Shown: piece after piece, positions 36,705 to 45,314 of the stretch | Layout: every line of letters starts with the position of its first letter | Numbering within the stretch: position 1 is the first letter of the stretch | Notes under the pieces: generated by a model | The model's input: the letters and a program-made list of their open reading frames with translations, nothing else | What the model was told of the DNA's origin: nothing | The model's database searches: none | Translations under genes and position numbers: made by a program | Source of the DNA: AAA164-E04 sp014239995 | GTDB taxonomy: Bacteria; Verrucomicrobiota; Verrucomicrobiia; Limisphaerales; AAA164-E04 | Length of the DNA: 64,000 bases | Assembly (NCBI GenBank): GCA_029247315.1 | Contig: JAQWLM010000067.1 | Location: forward strand, 4,380 to 68,379 | Reading direction: 5' to 3'

Positions 36705-37508
36705 TCACCCCATGCCCTCTTGGCATTCAATGATACTCTGGGTAATCATGCGTATGGCAATGGATGCGGCAGCAAAGCCAAACGCTCCTGTTACATGGGT
36801 TACACTTCCGTATCCATCTGCACAGCCCTGGTGGTCGGAAATATCCTTCTCTGAGTCGGTGTCGCAGTGCTCTTTGAAATGGGCTGGATGCTGGGTGGAT
36901 TCGGGTGAAAAAACGCATGGAATACCAAAAGGTTTCTTGTGATCCCTTGGAAACCCATGCGTGGTTCGAAGTTGTTTTCGTACCTTTTGCAATAACCGGT
37001 CGTGGTGTGCTCTGCTGAGGTCCGCCGTCCGTATTTGAAATGTATCGATGCGACCGCCTGCGGCTCCTGTGCTGATGATTTTTACCCCCATTTGACGGGT
37101 CAAACTCAGTAAAAGACACTTGGCTTGAAGACGATCAATGGCATCAACAACGACATCGTAAGGTTCTGCAAGGATTTCCTTGGCTGTGGACTCGGTGAAA
37201 AAAGAAGCCTTGGGCTCCACGCAGCAGTTGGGGTTGATATTCTCGATTCGGCGTTTCATGGCCTCTACCTTCGGTTGTCCTATTTCAACCTGAATGGCCT
37301 CCACCTGGCGATTTATGTTGGTGACACATACCTCATCCATGTCAACGAGGGTGATGCGTTCTACGCCGCTGCGAGCCAAGGCTTCCGTTGTCCATGACCC
37401 GACACCACCAATGCCGACCACACATACATGCGCGCCGCGAATCCTCTTTGCGGCTTCTTTACCGTAGAGACGCTCGATGCCACCAAACCGTTGTTCCCAT
37501 GGATTCAT
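36705..37508 (-). CDS. tcdA: tRNA threonylcarbamoyladenosine dehydratase TcdA
   Basis: 267 residues. An E1/ThiF-type Rossmann nucleotide-binding motif VVGIGGVGSWTTEALARSG (about 30-48) is followed by LVDMDEVCVTNINRQ and PYDVVVDAIDRL; the sequence near GDYGSVTHVTGAFGFAAAS closes the fold. TcdA (CsdL) uses ATP to cyclise t6A37 of tRNA. The full-length match to TcdA, rather than MoeB/ThiF, is shown by the N-terminal RFGGIERLYG. Its ATG overlaps the rmuC stop by four bases (ATGA). Last gene of the ridA-rmuC-tcdA unit. Confidence 0.94.
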   Translation of the reverse strand: MNPWEQRFGGIERLYGKEAAKRIRGAHVCVVGIGGVGSWTTEALARSGVERITLVDMDEVCVTNINRQVEAIQVEIGQPKVEAMKRRIENINPNCCVEPKASFFTESTAKEILAEPYDVVVDAIDRLQAKCLLLSLTRQMGVKIISTGAAGGRIDTFQIRTADLSRAHHDRLLQKVRKQLRTTHGFPRDHKKPFGIPCVFSPESTQHPAHFKEHCDTDSEKDISDHQGCADGYGSVTHVTGAFGFAAASIAIRMITQSIIECQEGMG

Positions 37509-38878
37509 TCGCTTGTGCTGGATGTTGGGGCATCCCTTAGAACCTCCGTGGATGGAGATAAATCCTTCATTTCCATTTCGGTGTGATGTGCCAATTTGAG
37601 CATACGTTCGCCACTGGGTCGGATGGAGCGTTCATAACTTCCGATGGCCTTATTGTAAGCCCCGGTGGCAGTGTCCAGCCCGCTTCGAATCTTGTCCAGA
37701 TGATCAATGAAAACGGCGATACGCTTGTAAAGTTCTTCGGCGGCCTGAGCGATGGCCCGGGCATTCTCAGTCTGGGCATGTTGTTTCCAACTGACACTGA
37801 CGGATCTCAGCAGGGCGATCAGGGAGGCAGGGGTGGCGATCAGAATGTGATGTTCAGCCGCCCAGACGATGAGTTCCCTGTCTGCCTCCAGTGCCGCGCT
37901 GAAAAGGGACTCAGCAGGCAAAAAAAGGACCACATGATCCAGTGCATTTGGAAACTTGTCCGGGTAATCACGACCCGCCAGCTCGCGGATCGTAAGGCGT
38001 AGTTTCGATGCATGGACCGAGAGCATCTCGGATCGCCTGCTCGCATCGGCTTCCTCCACCTTTCCGATGAAATCTAGTTCCGGTACCTTGGCATCCACGA
38101 CAATCATGCGATCTCCAGGTAGATTGACGATCATGTCGGGCTTGGCATCTCCGGATTGTACCTGTTCCACAAAGTCGCAATGCATGCTCATCCCAGCAGC
38201 TTCCACGACGCGTTTCAGTGTTTCTTCACCCCACCTTCCTCGGGCCTGGTTGGAACTGAGAATGCGCCTCAGTTGAAGTGTTTCCTGTGAGAGGCTTTGG
38301 CTGTGAGTCGCAAGAGCCTCCAGGTGATGTTTGAGTTCACCAAAGGTTTTGGAATGGTCTTTCTCGCTTTCGCTCAATTGATGACGATAGCCCCTGAGTT
38401 GTTCCTCCAGCGGTTTGACCAGTGCCGCCACTGCTTCTTGTCTCCGCGAGAGGTCTCCCTTGGCAGTCTCCTGGAGGGTGGCGAAACTTTCTTTCGCCAA
38501 CTGCAGGAATACGGGATGGGTTTCCTTGAGTGCGTCAGCGCTCAGTGCCTTGAAAGTATCTTTCAAGTCCTGCAGTGCCTTGGCGTGATCCTGCCGGAGG
38601 CGCTGGAAAGCCTCTTCGTGCAGTTGCGCTTGCATGGCTTGATGTTTTTCGGCCGACTCCAGCCTTGCCTCTGCATCTGACTTGCCGGAGCGTTGGATAT
38701 CAAGATCCTGCCTCAAAGACTCGATCGCATGATCCTTTTGAGCACGTTGTTCCCTGAGTTCCTGTTCCAACCTCAAGGCAGCCTGATCCTGGCGTGAAGC
38801 GCCTGCTCTCAGTGATAATAACCATCCGATCAGTCCACCCAAGGCGAGTCCCATCAATAGAGGTATCCAGTCTGACAT
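37505..38878 (-). CDS. rmuC: DNA recombination protein RmuC
   Basis: 457 residues. An N-terminal membrane helix (about 5-23) leads into a long coiled coil (about 30-200) and the RmuC nuclease-like domain (about 205-420: ARGRWGEETLKRVVEAAGM, PDMIVNLPGDRMIVVDAKVP, LPAESLFSAALEAD). RmuC limits inversions at short inverted repeats in E. coli; the biochemical role is only partly known. It follows ridA by five bases and overlaps tcdA by four, so all three are one operon. Confidence 0.95.
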   Translation of the reverse strand: MSDWIPLLMGLALGGLIGWLLSLRAGASRQDQAALRLEQELREQRAQKDHAIESLRQDLDIQRSGKSDAEARLESAEKHQAMQAQLHEEAFQRLRQDHAKALQDLKDTFKALSADALKETHPVFLQLAKESFATLQETAKGDLSRRQEAVAALVKPLEEQLRGYRHQLSESEKDHSKTFGELKHHLEALATHSQSLSQETLQLRRILSSNQARGRWGEETLKRVVEAAGMSMHCDFVEQVQSGDAKPDMIVNLPGDRMIVVDAKVPELDFIGKVEEADASRRSEMLSVHASKLRLTIRELAGRDYPDKFPNALDHVVLFLPAESLFSAALEADRELIVWAAEHHILIATPASLIALLRSVSVSWKQHAQTENARAIAQAAEELYKRIAVFIDHLDKIRSGLDTATGAYNKAIGSYERSIRPSGERMLKLAHHTEMEMKDLSPSTEVLRDAPTSSTSE

Positions 38879-38883
38879 TCGGG

Positions 38884-39264
38884 CTAATAATGAGCAATGG
38901 CCTCGATTTCGACACGTGCTCCCATTGGAAGGCCTGCAACTTGAATGGTAGACCGTGCGGGGAAACTGGACTCGAAGTAACGGCTATATACCACATTGAC
39001 CTGGCCGAATTCAGCAAGATCTATCATGAAGATGGTTGTTTTTACCACATTTTCAAGGCCAAGTCCCTCGCTCTCAAGCAAGATCTTAAGGTTTTCAAGT
39101 ACACGAGCAGCCTGCTTCTCGATACCACCCTCGACGAGTGCATTCGTCTCAGGATTCAGTGGTATCTGTCCTGCCGTAAACAACAAGTTACCAATGCGTG
39201 ATCCGTGGTTGTAAGGTCCGATGGCTGCGGGCGATGCTGGTGGTGAAAAAGTCTTTTTTTCCAT
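38884..39264 (-). CDS. RidA-family enamine/imine deaminase
   Basis: 126 residues from the ATG at 39264, which has AGGAAG seven bases upstream; the 39309 start would add 15 residues. The family pattern is clear: PAAIGPYNHGSRIGNLLFTAGQIP, then the catalytic ARSTIQVAGLPMGARVEIEAIA with the substrate-binding arginine and terminal Glu. RidA hydrolyses reactive 2-aminoacrylate and related imines made by PLP enzymes. First gene of the ridA-rmuC-tcdA unit, divergent from clpP. Confidence 0.95.
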   Translation of the reverse strand: MEKKTFSPPASPAAIGPYNHGSRIGNLLFTAGQIPLNPETNALVEGGIEKQAARVLENLKILLESEGLGLENVVKTTIFMIDLAEFGQVNVVYSRYFESSFPARSTIQVAGLPMGARVEIEAIAHY

Positions 39265-39514
39265 GATGATGCTTCCTGTGGATGCTACCTGAGTCCAGGT
39301 AAAAGACAAACCTACAATTCAGAAGTATCTGTCCCTGAACTTGTGACTCTGTATCGATGATAATGGGAGTATCTGGTTTTCCTGAGCTTATCGGAAATGT
39401 CCGATTTGAAATCCTCGATCTGGCATGAAGGCGGTGTCTGCAACTAGATTCATTGGGAGAGTATGCCAAATATCACTTGCACCGAGGCTAGCAACTGCCC
39501 ACAGTGTCGTTGGA

Positions 39515-40099
39515 ATGATGTTAGAGTGTAAGGAATCAGAACAAAAAACGCAGGTCTCAAGCAAGGTCGTGGAGTCCTTGTTAAAGCAACGGACCATCAC
39601 CCTTTTTGGGGAAATAAATCAGGAGGCCGCTGAGAAGGTGACCCAAAACCTTCTCTGCATGGATCATGAGTCACCGGATCCCATTCGCCTGATCATCAAT
39701 TCGCAGGGTGGGCATGTGGAGTCTGGAGACACCATATTTGACATGATTCGATTTGTTAAATCGAAGGTCTATGTGATTGGCACGGGTTGGGTTGCCAGTG
39801 CTGGAGCCCTGATTTATGTGGCGGCTCCCAAAAAGTACCGGTTCAGCTTGCCAAATACCCGGTTCATGCTCCATCAACCCATGGGAGGCGTCGGAGGATC
39901 GGCCTCTGATGCGGAAATTGAGGCGCGCGAGATTATCAAAATGCGTGAGCGGCTTAACCAGACCTTTGCCGACCAGACCGGGCAACCCATTGAGAAAGTA
40001 CGCGAGGACAGTGACCGGAATTTCTGGATGGACCCCAAGGAAGCAGTGGCATACGGGGTGGCTGGAAAAGTCATCAAGAGCATTGGTGATCTCCCTTGA
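39515..40099 (+). CDS. clpP: ClpP-like serine protease, divergent form
   Basis: 194 residues from the ATG at 39515 (39518 is equally possible). The ClpP fold is shown by ITLFGEIN, PIRLIINSQGGHVESG, the catalytic Ser in GTGWVASAGALI, the His in RFMLHQPMGG, and DSDRNFWMDPKEAVAYG holding the Asp. Unlike standard ClpP (AASMGA...aGxkGKR), this one reads VASAGALIYVAAPKKYR. It is probably a second, specialised ClpP isoform; ClpX is not nearby. No propeptide or signal is seen. It may lie in one unit with the glutamate synthase-like gene (107-base gap), which is weak evidence. Confidence 0.87.
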   Translation: MMLECKESEQKTQVSSKVVESLLKQRTITLFGEINQEAAEKVTQNLLCMDHESPDPIRLIINSQGGHVESGDTIFDMIRFVKSKVYVIGTGWVASAGALIYVAAPKKYRFSLPNTRFMLHQPMGGVGGSASDAEIEAREIIKMRERLNQTFADQTGQPIEKVREDSDRNFWMDPKEAVAYGVAGKVIKSIGDLP

Positions 40100-40206
40100 T
40101 GGATACTTGATTACGGTTTCTGATCAAAGCATCTTGAGATCAGTCAAAGTTGCTGCGTTGTCGTTATGAACACCAATGTGAACTCTTCCATGCAGATGGT
40201 AAAAAC

Positions 40207-41733
40207 ATGACTTGGATCTTAATTATTATTGGATTGCTCGTGGGTGTGGCCGTTTTTGACCTTTGTCAGAAAAAGCATGCTATCCTGAGGAATTTTCCAA
40301 TCATTGGTCATTTTCGATACCTGCTGGAGGCAATTGGACCAGAATTGCGTCAGTATATTGTCACGGACAACGACGAGGAGCGCCCTTTTTCACGTGACCA
40401 GCGCCGTTGGGTTTATGCGACCTCGAAAAAGCAAAATGATTATTATGGCTTTGGCACCGATAATGATCTGGAGCTTTCGCCCAATTACATTTTCATCAAG
40501 CACAGTGTCTTTCCGCTGAATCGATCCCTGGGCTCCCCGCATTACCGGATTCCCTGTGCCAAGGTCATGGGCGCTGCGCGTGGTCGGGCCAAGGCTTTCC
40601 GTCTCCCTTCTGTGGTCAATCTTTCCGCCATGAGTTTTGGCAGTCTCAGTGGTCCCGCGGTTGAATCCATCAACCGTGGTTGCGCCCTGGCAGGTGCGTT
40701 GCACAATACTGGAGAGGGAGGTATTTCAAGGCATCACCTGCATGGTGGCGATCTCATTTGGCAGATAGGTACAGGTTACTTTGGATGCAGGAATCAGGAT
40801 GGCCAGTTTGACCTGGAGGCCTTTCGCAGTGTGGTGCAGCGTTACCCCCAGATTCGCGCCATTGAGGTCAAACTGAGTCAGGGAGCAAAAGCGGGCCTTG
40901 GTGGTGTTGTTCTGGCTCAGAAAGTTACCCCTGAAATTGCCTCCATTCGAGGAATTCAACCTGGTAAGGATTGTTTGAGCCCTCCATCCCACAGCACCTT
41001 CTCGGATGCGGACAGTCTTCTTGATTTTGTGGAATTGCTAGCGGAGGTTTCAGGTCTTCCGGTGGGTATTAAATCTGCCGTGGGGCAGACTTTATTCTGG
41101 GAAGATTTAGCGCAACAGATGTCTTCCGGTTCGCGCGGTCTTGATTTCGTGACCATCGACGGTGGCGAGGGTGGTACCGGTGCGGCACCACTGGTGTTTT
41201 CAGATCATGTGGCACTGCCTTTTAAACAGGCCTTTGCCAGAGTTTATTCAAGATTTGCCGAAAAAAATCTTACCGATAAACTTGTTTTCATGGGATCTGG
41301 AAAGCTTGGCTTTCCAGAGTCCGCGATTGTGGCCTTTGCATTGGGGTGTGATGCTTTGTCGGTTGGGCGTGAAGCCATGCTTGCCATTGGATGCATTCAG
41401 GCTCAGCGATGTCACACCGGCCATTGTCCCACAGGTGTGGCCACCCAGAATCCTTGGCTGATGCGTGGCCTTGATCCGACTCAAAAATCTTTTCGCCTTG
41501 CAAATTACATCAAGGTGCTGCGCAAGGAAATTCTGCGTGTCTGTCATGCTTCTGGAGTCCTTCATCCATGTCTGATGGACTCTGGTCATATTGAGCTTTC
41601 CGATGGGCGTTCAGGTATGAAGTCACTTGATGCCACCTACGGTTATTCTTCAGTTCATTCTTCGGTCAATCCCGAGTGGCTTGCAGAGCTCAATACCCTC
41701 ATGGAGGAAGCGGCACAGCCCACTGCCCCATGA
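40207..41733 (+). CDS. FMN-binding glutamate synthase-family protein
   Basis: 508 residues from the ATG at 40207. An N-terminal membrane helix (about 4-22) precedes an FMN barrel like the synthase domain of GltB: LSAMSFGSLSGPAVESINRG, AIEVKLSQGAKAGLGG, FVTIDGGEGGTGAAPLVF. A Cys motif CIQAQRCHTGHCPTGVAT matches the 3Fe-4S ligands of glutamate synthases. There is no glutamine amidotransferase or C-terminal beta-helix domain, so it is a stand-alone membrane-tethered relative, not full GltB. Its substrate is unknown. Confidence 0.92.
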   Translation: MTWILIIIGLLVGVAVFDLCQKKHAILRNFPIIGHFRYLLEAIGPELRQYIVTDNDEERPFSRDQRRWVYATSKKQNDYYGFGTDNDLELSPNYIFIKHSVFPLNRSLGSPHYRIPCAKVMGAARGRAKAFRLPSVVNLSAMSFGSLSGPAVESINRGCALAGALHNTGEGGISRHHLHGGDLIWQIGTGYFGCRNQDGQFDLEAFRSVVQRYPQIRAIEVKLSQGAKAGLGGVVLAQKVTPEIASIRGIQPGKDCLSPPSHSTFSDADSLLDFVELLAEVSGLPVGIKSAVGQTLFWEDLAQQMSSGSRGLDFVTIDGGEGGTGAAPLVFSDHVALPFKQAFARVYSRFAEKNLTDKLVFMGSGKLGFPESAIVAFALGCDALSVGREAMLAIGCIQAQRCHTGHCPTGVATQNPWLMRGLDPTQKSFRLANYIKVLRKEILRVCHASGVLHPCLMDSGHIELSDGRSGMKSLDATYGYSSVHSSVNPEWLAELNTLMEEAAQPTAP

Positions 41734-41803
41734 AGAGTGTCATGCAGGTGTCGGCATGGCTGGGCGAAAGACCCTGCCAGCAGGGTGTGCGCACAAGGTG
41801 CCC

Positions 41804-42784
41804 ATGACGGATTCACCCCATATTCGAGGTGCCAGGAAGGTCTTTAAGACGGAACTCATGGCGCTGGAGCATGTTCATGATCTCCTGGGTGATTCCTTTC
41901 ATCTGACTGTTGAATGTCTGGTCAAGGCGATGGCTTCCAAGTCAAAAGTTGTGGTGGTGGGAGTGGGTAAATCAGGTAACATCGGCCGAAAGATTGCCGC
42001 CACTCTGACCAGCACGGGCACCACCAGCGTATTTTTGGACAGTGTCGATGCGCTGCACGGAGATGTGGGTGTTGTTACCGATGGGGATGTCATCCTGATG
42101 TTGAGTTACTCGGGTGAGACGGATGAATTACTGAATCTATTGCCCGTGCTGAAGCGGTTTCAGGTCCAACTCATAGGGATGACGGGCGTGCGGACCTCTG
42201 CACTGGCTCGTTCCTGCAACCTGATTCTTGACGTCGAAGTACCCAGAGAGGCATGTCCCTTTAATCTGGCTCCCACATCAAGCACAACCGCGATGCTGGT
42301 GATGGGCGATGCCCTCGCCATGGCAGTGCTACAGGCCAGGGGTTTTCGAAAAGCCGATTTTGCCGCACGTCACCCTTCCGGTGCGATTGGAAGGGCCCTG
42401 CTTCTCAGCATCAGGGATGTGATGAGGAAGGGCGAACGAAATCCTGTTGCTACGGCATCAACATCCGTTCGAGAGGCCTTGATCATCATGGGACGCACCA
42501 AGTCGGGTTGCGTCAGTGTGGTGGATGAAGCGAACAGGCTTGTGGGGATTTTCACTGACGGTGACCTGCGTCGTTACCTGTCCCATAAGGCACACCCTCT
42601 GGAAGCCTCTGTGGGGGGAGTCATGTCGCCCAATCCGGTTACCATTCAACAAGACGCTTTGGCCGTCGAGGCCTTGAACCTTTTTGACAAGCAGAACATT
42701 GATGATCTCATCGTGATCAATGCAGAGGGTGTGCCTGTGGGTCTCATCGACACGCAGGATCTTCCCAAGATGAAACTCATGTAA
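41804..42784 (+). CDS. kdsD: Arabinose-5-phosphate isomerase KdsD
   Basis: 326 residues from the ATG at 41804 (AAGGTG three bases upstream); ATG 41756 would add 16. An SIS domain (about 30-170: VVGVGKSGNIGRKIA, DALHGDVG, LSYSGETDELL, FNLAPTSSTTAMLVMGDALA) is followed by two CBS domains (about 205-325). This order is diagnostic for KdsD, which interconverts ribulose-5-P and arabinose-5-P, the first step of Kdo synthesis for lipopolysaccharide. It supports a Gram-negative outer membrane. kdsA/B are not in the window. Confidence 0.95.
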   Translation: MTDSPHIRGARKVFKTELMALEHVHDLLGDSFHLTVECLVKAMASKSKVVVVGVGKSGNIGRKIAATLTSTGTTSVFLDSVDALHGDVGVVTDGDVILMLSYSGETDELLNLLPVLKRFQVQLIGMTGVRTSALARSCNLILDVEVPREACPFNLAPTSSTTAMLVMGDALAMAVLQARGFRKADFAARHPSGAIGRALLLSIRDVMRKGERNPVATASTSVREALIIMGRTKSGCVSVVDEANRLVGIFTDGDLRRYLSHKAHPLEASVGGVMSPNPVTIQQDALAVEALNLFDKQNIDDLIVINAEGVPVGLIDTQDLPKMKLM

Positions 42785-43050
42785 CAGGGGTAATCGTTCA
42801 TCCCTTAGATACCCCTTGACCCAGTTGATTTGTCAGCGTAACCCTTTTCTTTCCGCATTCTCCGCAGGTCCTTTGATGTGATCTTTTATTATGGTGTTTA
42901 TTTTCCTAACGTATTCTCGTAAAGTGAGATGAAACAAGTTCAGCTTCCTTTTTTTCCTGACTGGCAAGTGCCTCTAACCCGACCTCAGAGGAGGTTTTCT
43001 CCAAAAATATCTGTAACCAGCCCTCAGGGCTTCCCGTCTGTTCTCCTGTT

Positions 43051-43590
43051 ATGATTAAATCTATTCCATCTTTTGCAATCATCGCCCTCGTTGCGATGCA
43101 TTTTCTGGCTCCCTCGGAAATGATGGCTCAGGGCCGTGGTGAAGGCCGTGGTGAAGGCCGTGGCGGTCGTGGCGGTTTCAACATGGAGGAATTCCGTGCT
43201 CGAATGATGGATCGCATGAAGGAACAATTCGGCTTTTCTGACGCCGAATTCAAGGCGATCCTTCCTTTGATCGAGGAAGTTCAGGAAAAACAGCGCGCAG
43301 CGCGTAGCGGCGGGGGTATGAGTTCCATGATGAGCAGCCTCTTTGGTCGCGGAGGACGGGGTGGTGAAGGGCGGGGAGGTGAGCGAGGACGAGGGCGCGG
43401 TGGTAGTCCCGAACTTGAGGCCCTGCAGGGTGCCATCGAGTCAGGTGCCAACATTGAGGCCAAGCTCAAGGATTTTCGGGCGGCTCGTGCTAAGAAAGAG
43501 GCCGCACTTAAGAACTCGCAGGATACCCTGAAGGCTGTTCTGACCGTCAAGCAGGAGGCGGTTGCCGTGATGGTCGGTTTGATTCCATGA
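43051..43590 (+). CDS. Secreted Arg/Gly-rich helical protein at the head of the T2SS operon
   Basis: 179 residues. A signal peptide (about 1-27, ending MMAQ) is followed by GRGEGRGEGRGGRGG, a helical segment (FRARMMDRMKEQFGFSDAEF), a second RG-rich stretch (about 99-118) and a C-terminal helix. It has no family I recognise; the helical core with LxxR spacing recalls Spy/CpxP-like periplasmic proteins. Position is 38 bases before gspE on the same strand, so it may be a co-transcribed substrate or helper of the secretion system. Its leader and RG content resemble the EF-hand protein at 30580. Confidence 0.75.
   Translation: MIKSIPSFAIIALVAMHFLAPSEMMAQGRGEGRGEGRGGRGGFNMEEFRARMMDRMKEQFGFSDAEFKAILPLIEEVQEKQRAARSGGGMSSMMSSLFGRGGRGGEGRGGERGRGRGGSPELEALQGAIESGANIEAKLKDFRAARAKKEAALKNSQDTLKAVLTVKQEAVAVMVGLIP
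43132..43164 (+). repeat. 12-base in-frame tandem repeat in the RG-rich protein gene
   Basis: GGCCGTGGTGAA occurs twice in a row (43132-43155) and a truncated third copy follows. In frame it encodes Gly-Arg-Gly-Glu units. A typical slippage-prone coding repeat. Confidence 0.8.
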
Positions 43591-43628
43591 GGGATCCTGT
43601 CCTCTGACCACCTATTCACCGACTTGCC

Positions 43629-45299
43629 ATGTCTCAATTATTGAACCAGATGGTTGAGTCCCGGCAGCTATCTGCTTCTGATGCCAAATGGCTTCTGGAA
43701 CGACAGGGCAGCGGGGACGAGGACCGTTACGCAACCGAGCCCGAAGTGCTGCGGTGGTTGGCCCAGGAATATGCGGTCTCGTTTACCGACCTTGAAGAGG
43801 TGGACATCCATCGAGACGTCTTGGGACTCTTTCCAGCACGTCTACTCCTCAAAGAAGGTCTGCTTCCTCTCAAGCGCGAAAACGGAGCCGTAGACATCGC
43901 CACAAGTCGCTTGTTTGCCACCCAGGGCCTGGATACTCTCAAATCACTTACTGGCCTCAAGCTCAACCCTGTGCTGGCGCCTTCCGAGGCAATCCAGAGG
44001 GAGATTAAAAAGCGTCTTGGGGTTGGTGCAGACACCATTGACACGCTCAAGGACGATGCATCCTTCCAGATCGTTGATGAACAGGCGACGGAACACACGG
44101 ACCTGGATAATGCCGCCGAGGATGCTTCCATCATCCGGTTCGTGAATCAAGTGTTGAGTGACGCCATTGACTTACGCGCCACGGACATTCACCTGGAACC
44201 TTTCGAGGAGGAACTTCAGATTCGCTATCGCATTGATGGTGTCCTGCAGGAAGTTCCCGTACCTGCCGAGATCAAGCGTTTTCAACCCGCCATTGTCTCC
44301 CGCGTCAAGATTCTCAGTCACCTCAATATTGCGGAGAAACGCCTTCCTCAGGACGGTCGCATCAAGTTGAAGTTACGGCAAGGTGAAGTGGATGTGCGCG
44401 TTTCTATCATCCCGATGTTGCATGGGGAGGCGGTTGTGATGCGATTACTTCGGCAAGATGGGTCGATTCCGGGACTCGATCAGATTGGCATGGGGCAAGA
44501 GGAATTGAAGCTGTTCAAGCAAATCCTCACCATTCCCCATGGAATTTTTCTGGTAACAGGGCCTACGGGCAGCGGTAAAACCACCACGCTTTACACTGCC
44601 TTGAACACCATCAATGACATGGCGCGCAAGATCATCACAGTGGAGGATCCGGTGGAATATCAGATCAGGGGCATCAACCAGATACAGGTATCCGAAAAAT
44701 CCGGCTTGACCTTCGCCAGGGGATTGAGGGCTATCTTGCGGCATGATCCAGATGTCGTGCTGATTGGTGAGATACGTGACGAGGAAACGGCTCGAATTGC
44801 CATTCAGGCCTCCTTGACCGGTCACCTGGTTTTCTCCACGCTTCATACCAACGACGCTCCCAGTGCCATGACTCGATTGATCGACATGGGTATTGAGCCA
44901 TACCTCGTCGCCTCTTCGCTTGAAGGGGTGCTTGCCCAGCGACTTGTCAGGACACTCTGTCCGCATTGCCGTGAACAGGACAAGTCCGAAAGGGTCAAGG
45001 CCATGCTCGAGAGCGCGAAAATACCTCCTGGAACGCCTCTCTACAAGGCCGTCGGCTGCCGGGAATGCCGCCAGACGGGTTATCATGGTCGGCGAGCTGT
45101 CTTCGAGATGATGGGTGTCAGCTATCCCATTCGTCAGCGTATCCTACAGAATGCTTCCAGCGGTGAACTCAAGGAACTTGCACGTAAGGAAGGCATGAGG
45201 ACTTTGAGCCAGGACGGGTGGCGTCTTGTCGAGGAAGGGGTTACCACACCGGATGAGGTGATGCGTGTGGCAAAGGACGAGGTGCTTTCCAATTTGTAA
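43629..45299 (+). CDS. gspE: Type II secretion ATPase GspE
   Basis: 556 residues. An N-terminal GspE-N/MshE-type domain (about 1-150) precedes the hexameric ATPase core: Walker A GPTGSGKTTT (311-320), Asp box TVEDPVEYQIRGINQIQV, Walker B DVVLIGEIRDEETA and His box TGHLVFSTLHTNDA. A CPHC...CREC zinc site follows near 447-482. It powers pseudopilus assembly on the cytoplasmic side of the inner membrane. The relation to PilB is close; the operon settles it as T2SS. Next gene is gspF, 15 bases on. Confidence 0.95.
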   Translation: MSQLLNQMVESRQLSASDAKWLLERQGSGDEDRYATEPEVLRWLAQEYAVSFTDLEEVDIHRDVLGLFPARLLLKEGLLPLKRENGAVDIATSRLFATQGLDTLKSLTGLKLNPVLAPSEAIQREIKKRLGVGADTIDTLKDDASFQIVDEQATEHTDLDNAAEDASIIRFVNQVLSDAIDLRATDIHLEPFEEELQIRYRIDGVLQEVPVPAEIKRFQPAIVSRVKILSHLNIAEKRLPQDGRIKLKLRQGEVDVRVSIIPMLHGEAVVMRLLRQDGSIPGLDQIGMGQEELKLFKQILTIPHGIFLVTGPTGSGKTTTLYTALNTINDMARKIITVEDPVEYQIRGINQIQVSEKSGLTFARGLRAILRHDPDVVLIGEIRDEETARIAIQASLTGHLVFSTLHTNDAPSAMTRLIDMGIEPYLVASSLEGVLAQRLVRTLCPHCREQDKSERVKAMLESAKIPPGTPLYKAVGCRECRQTGYHGRRAVFEMMGVSYPIRQRILQNASSGELKELARKEGMRTLSQDGWRLVEEGVTTPDEVMRVAKDEVLSNL

Positions 45300-45314
45300 T
45301 CTTTTGGGGATATT

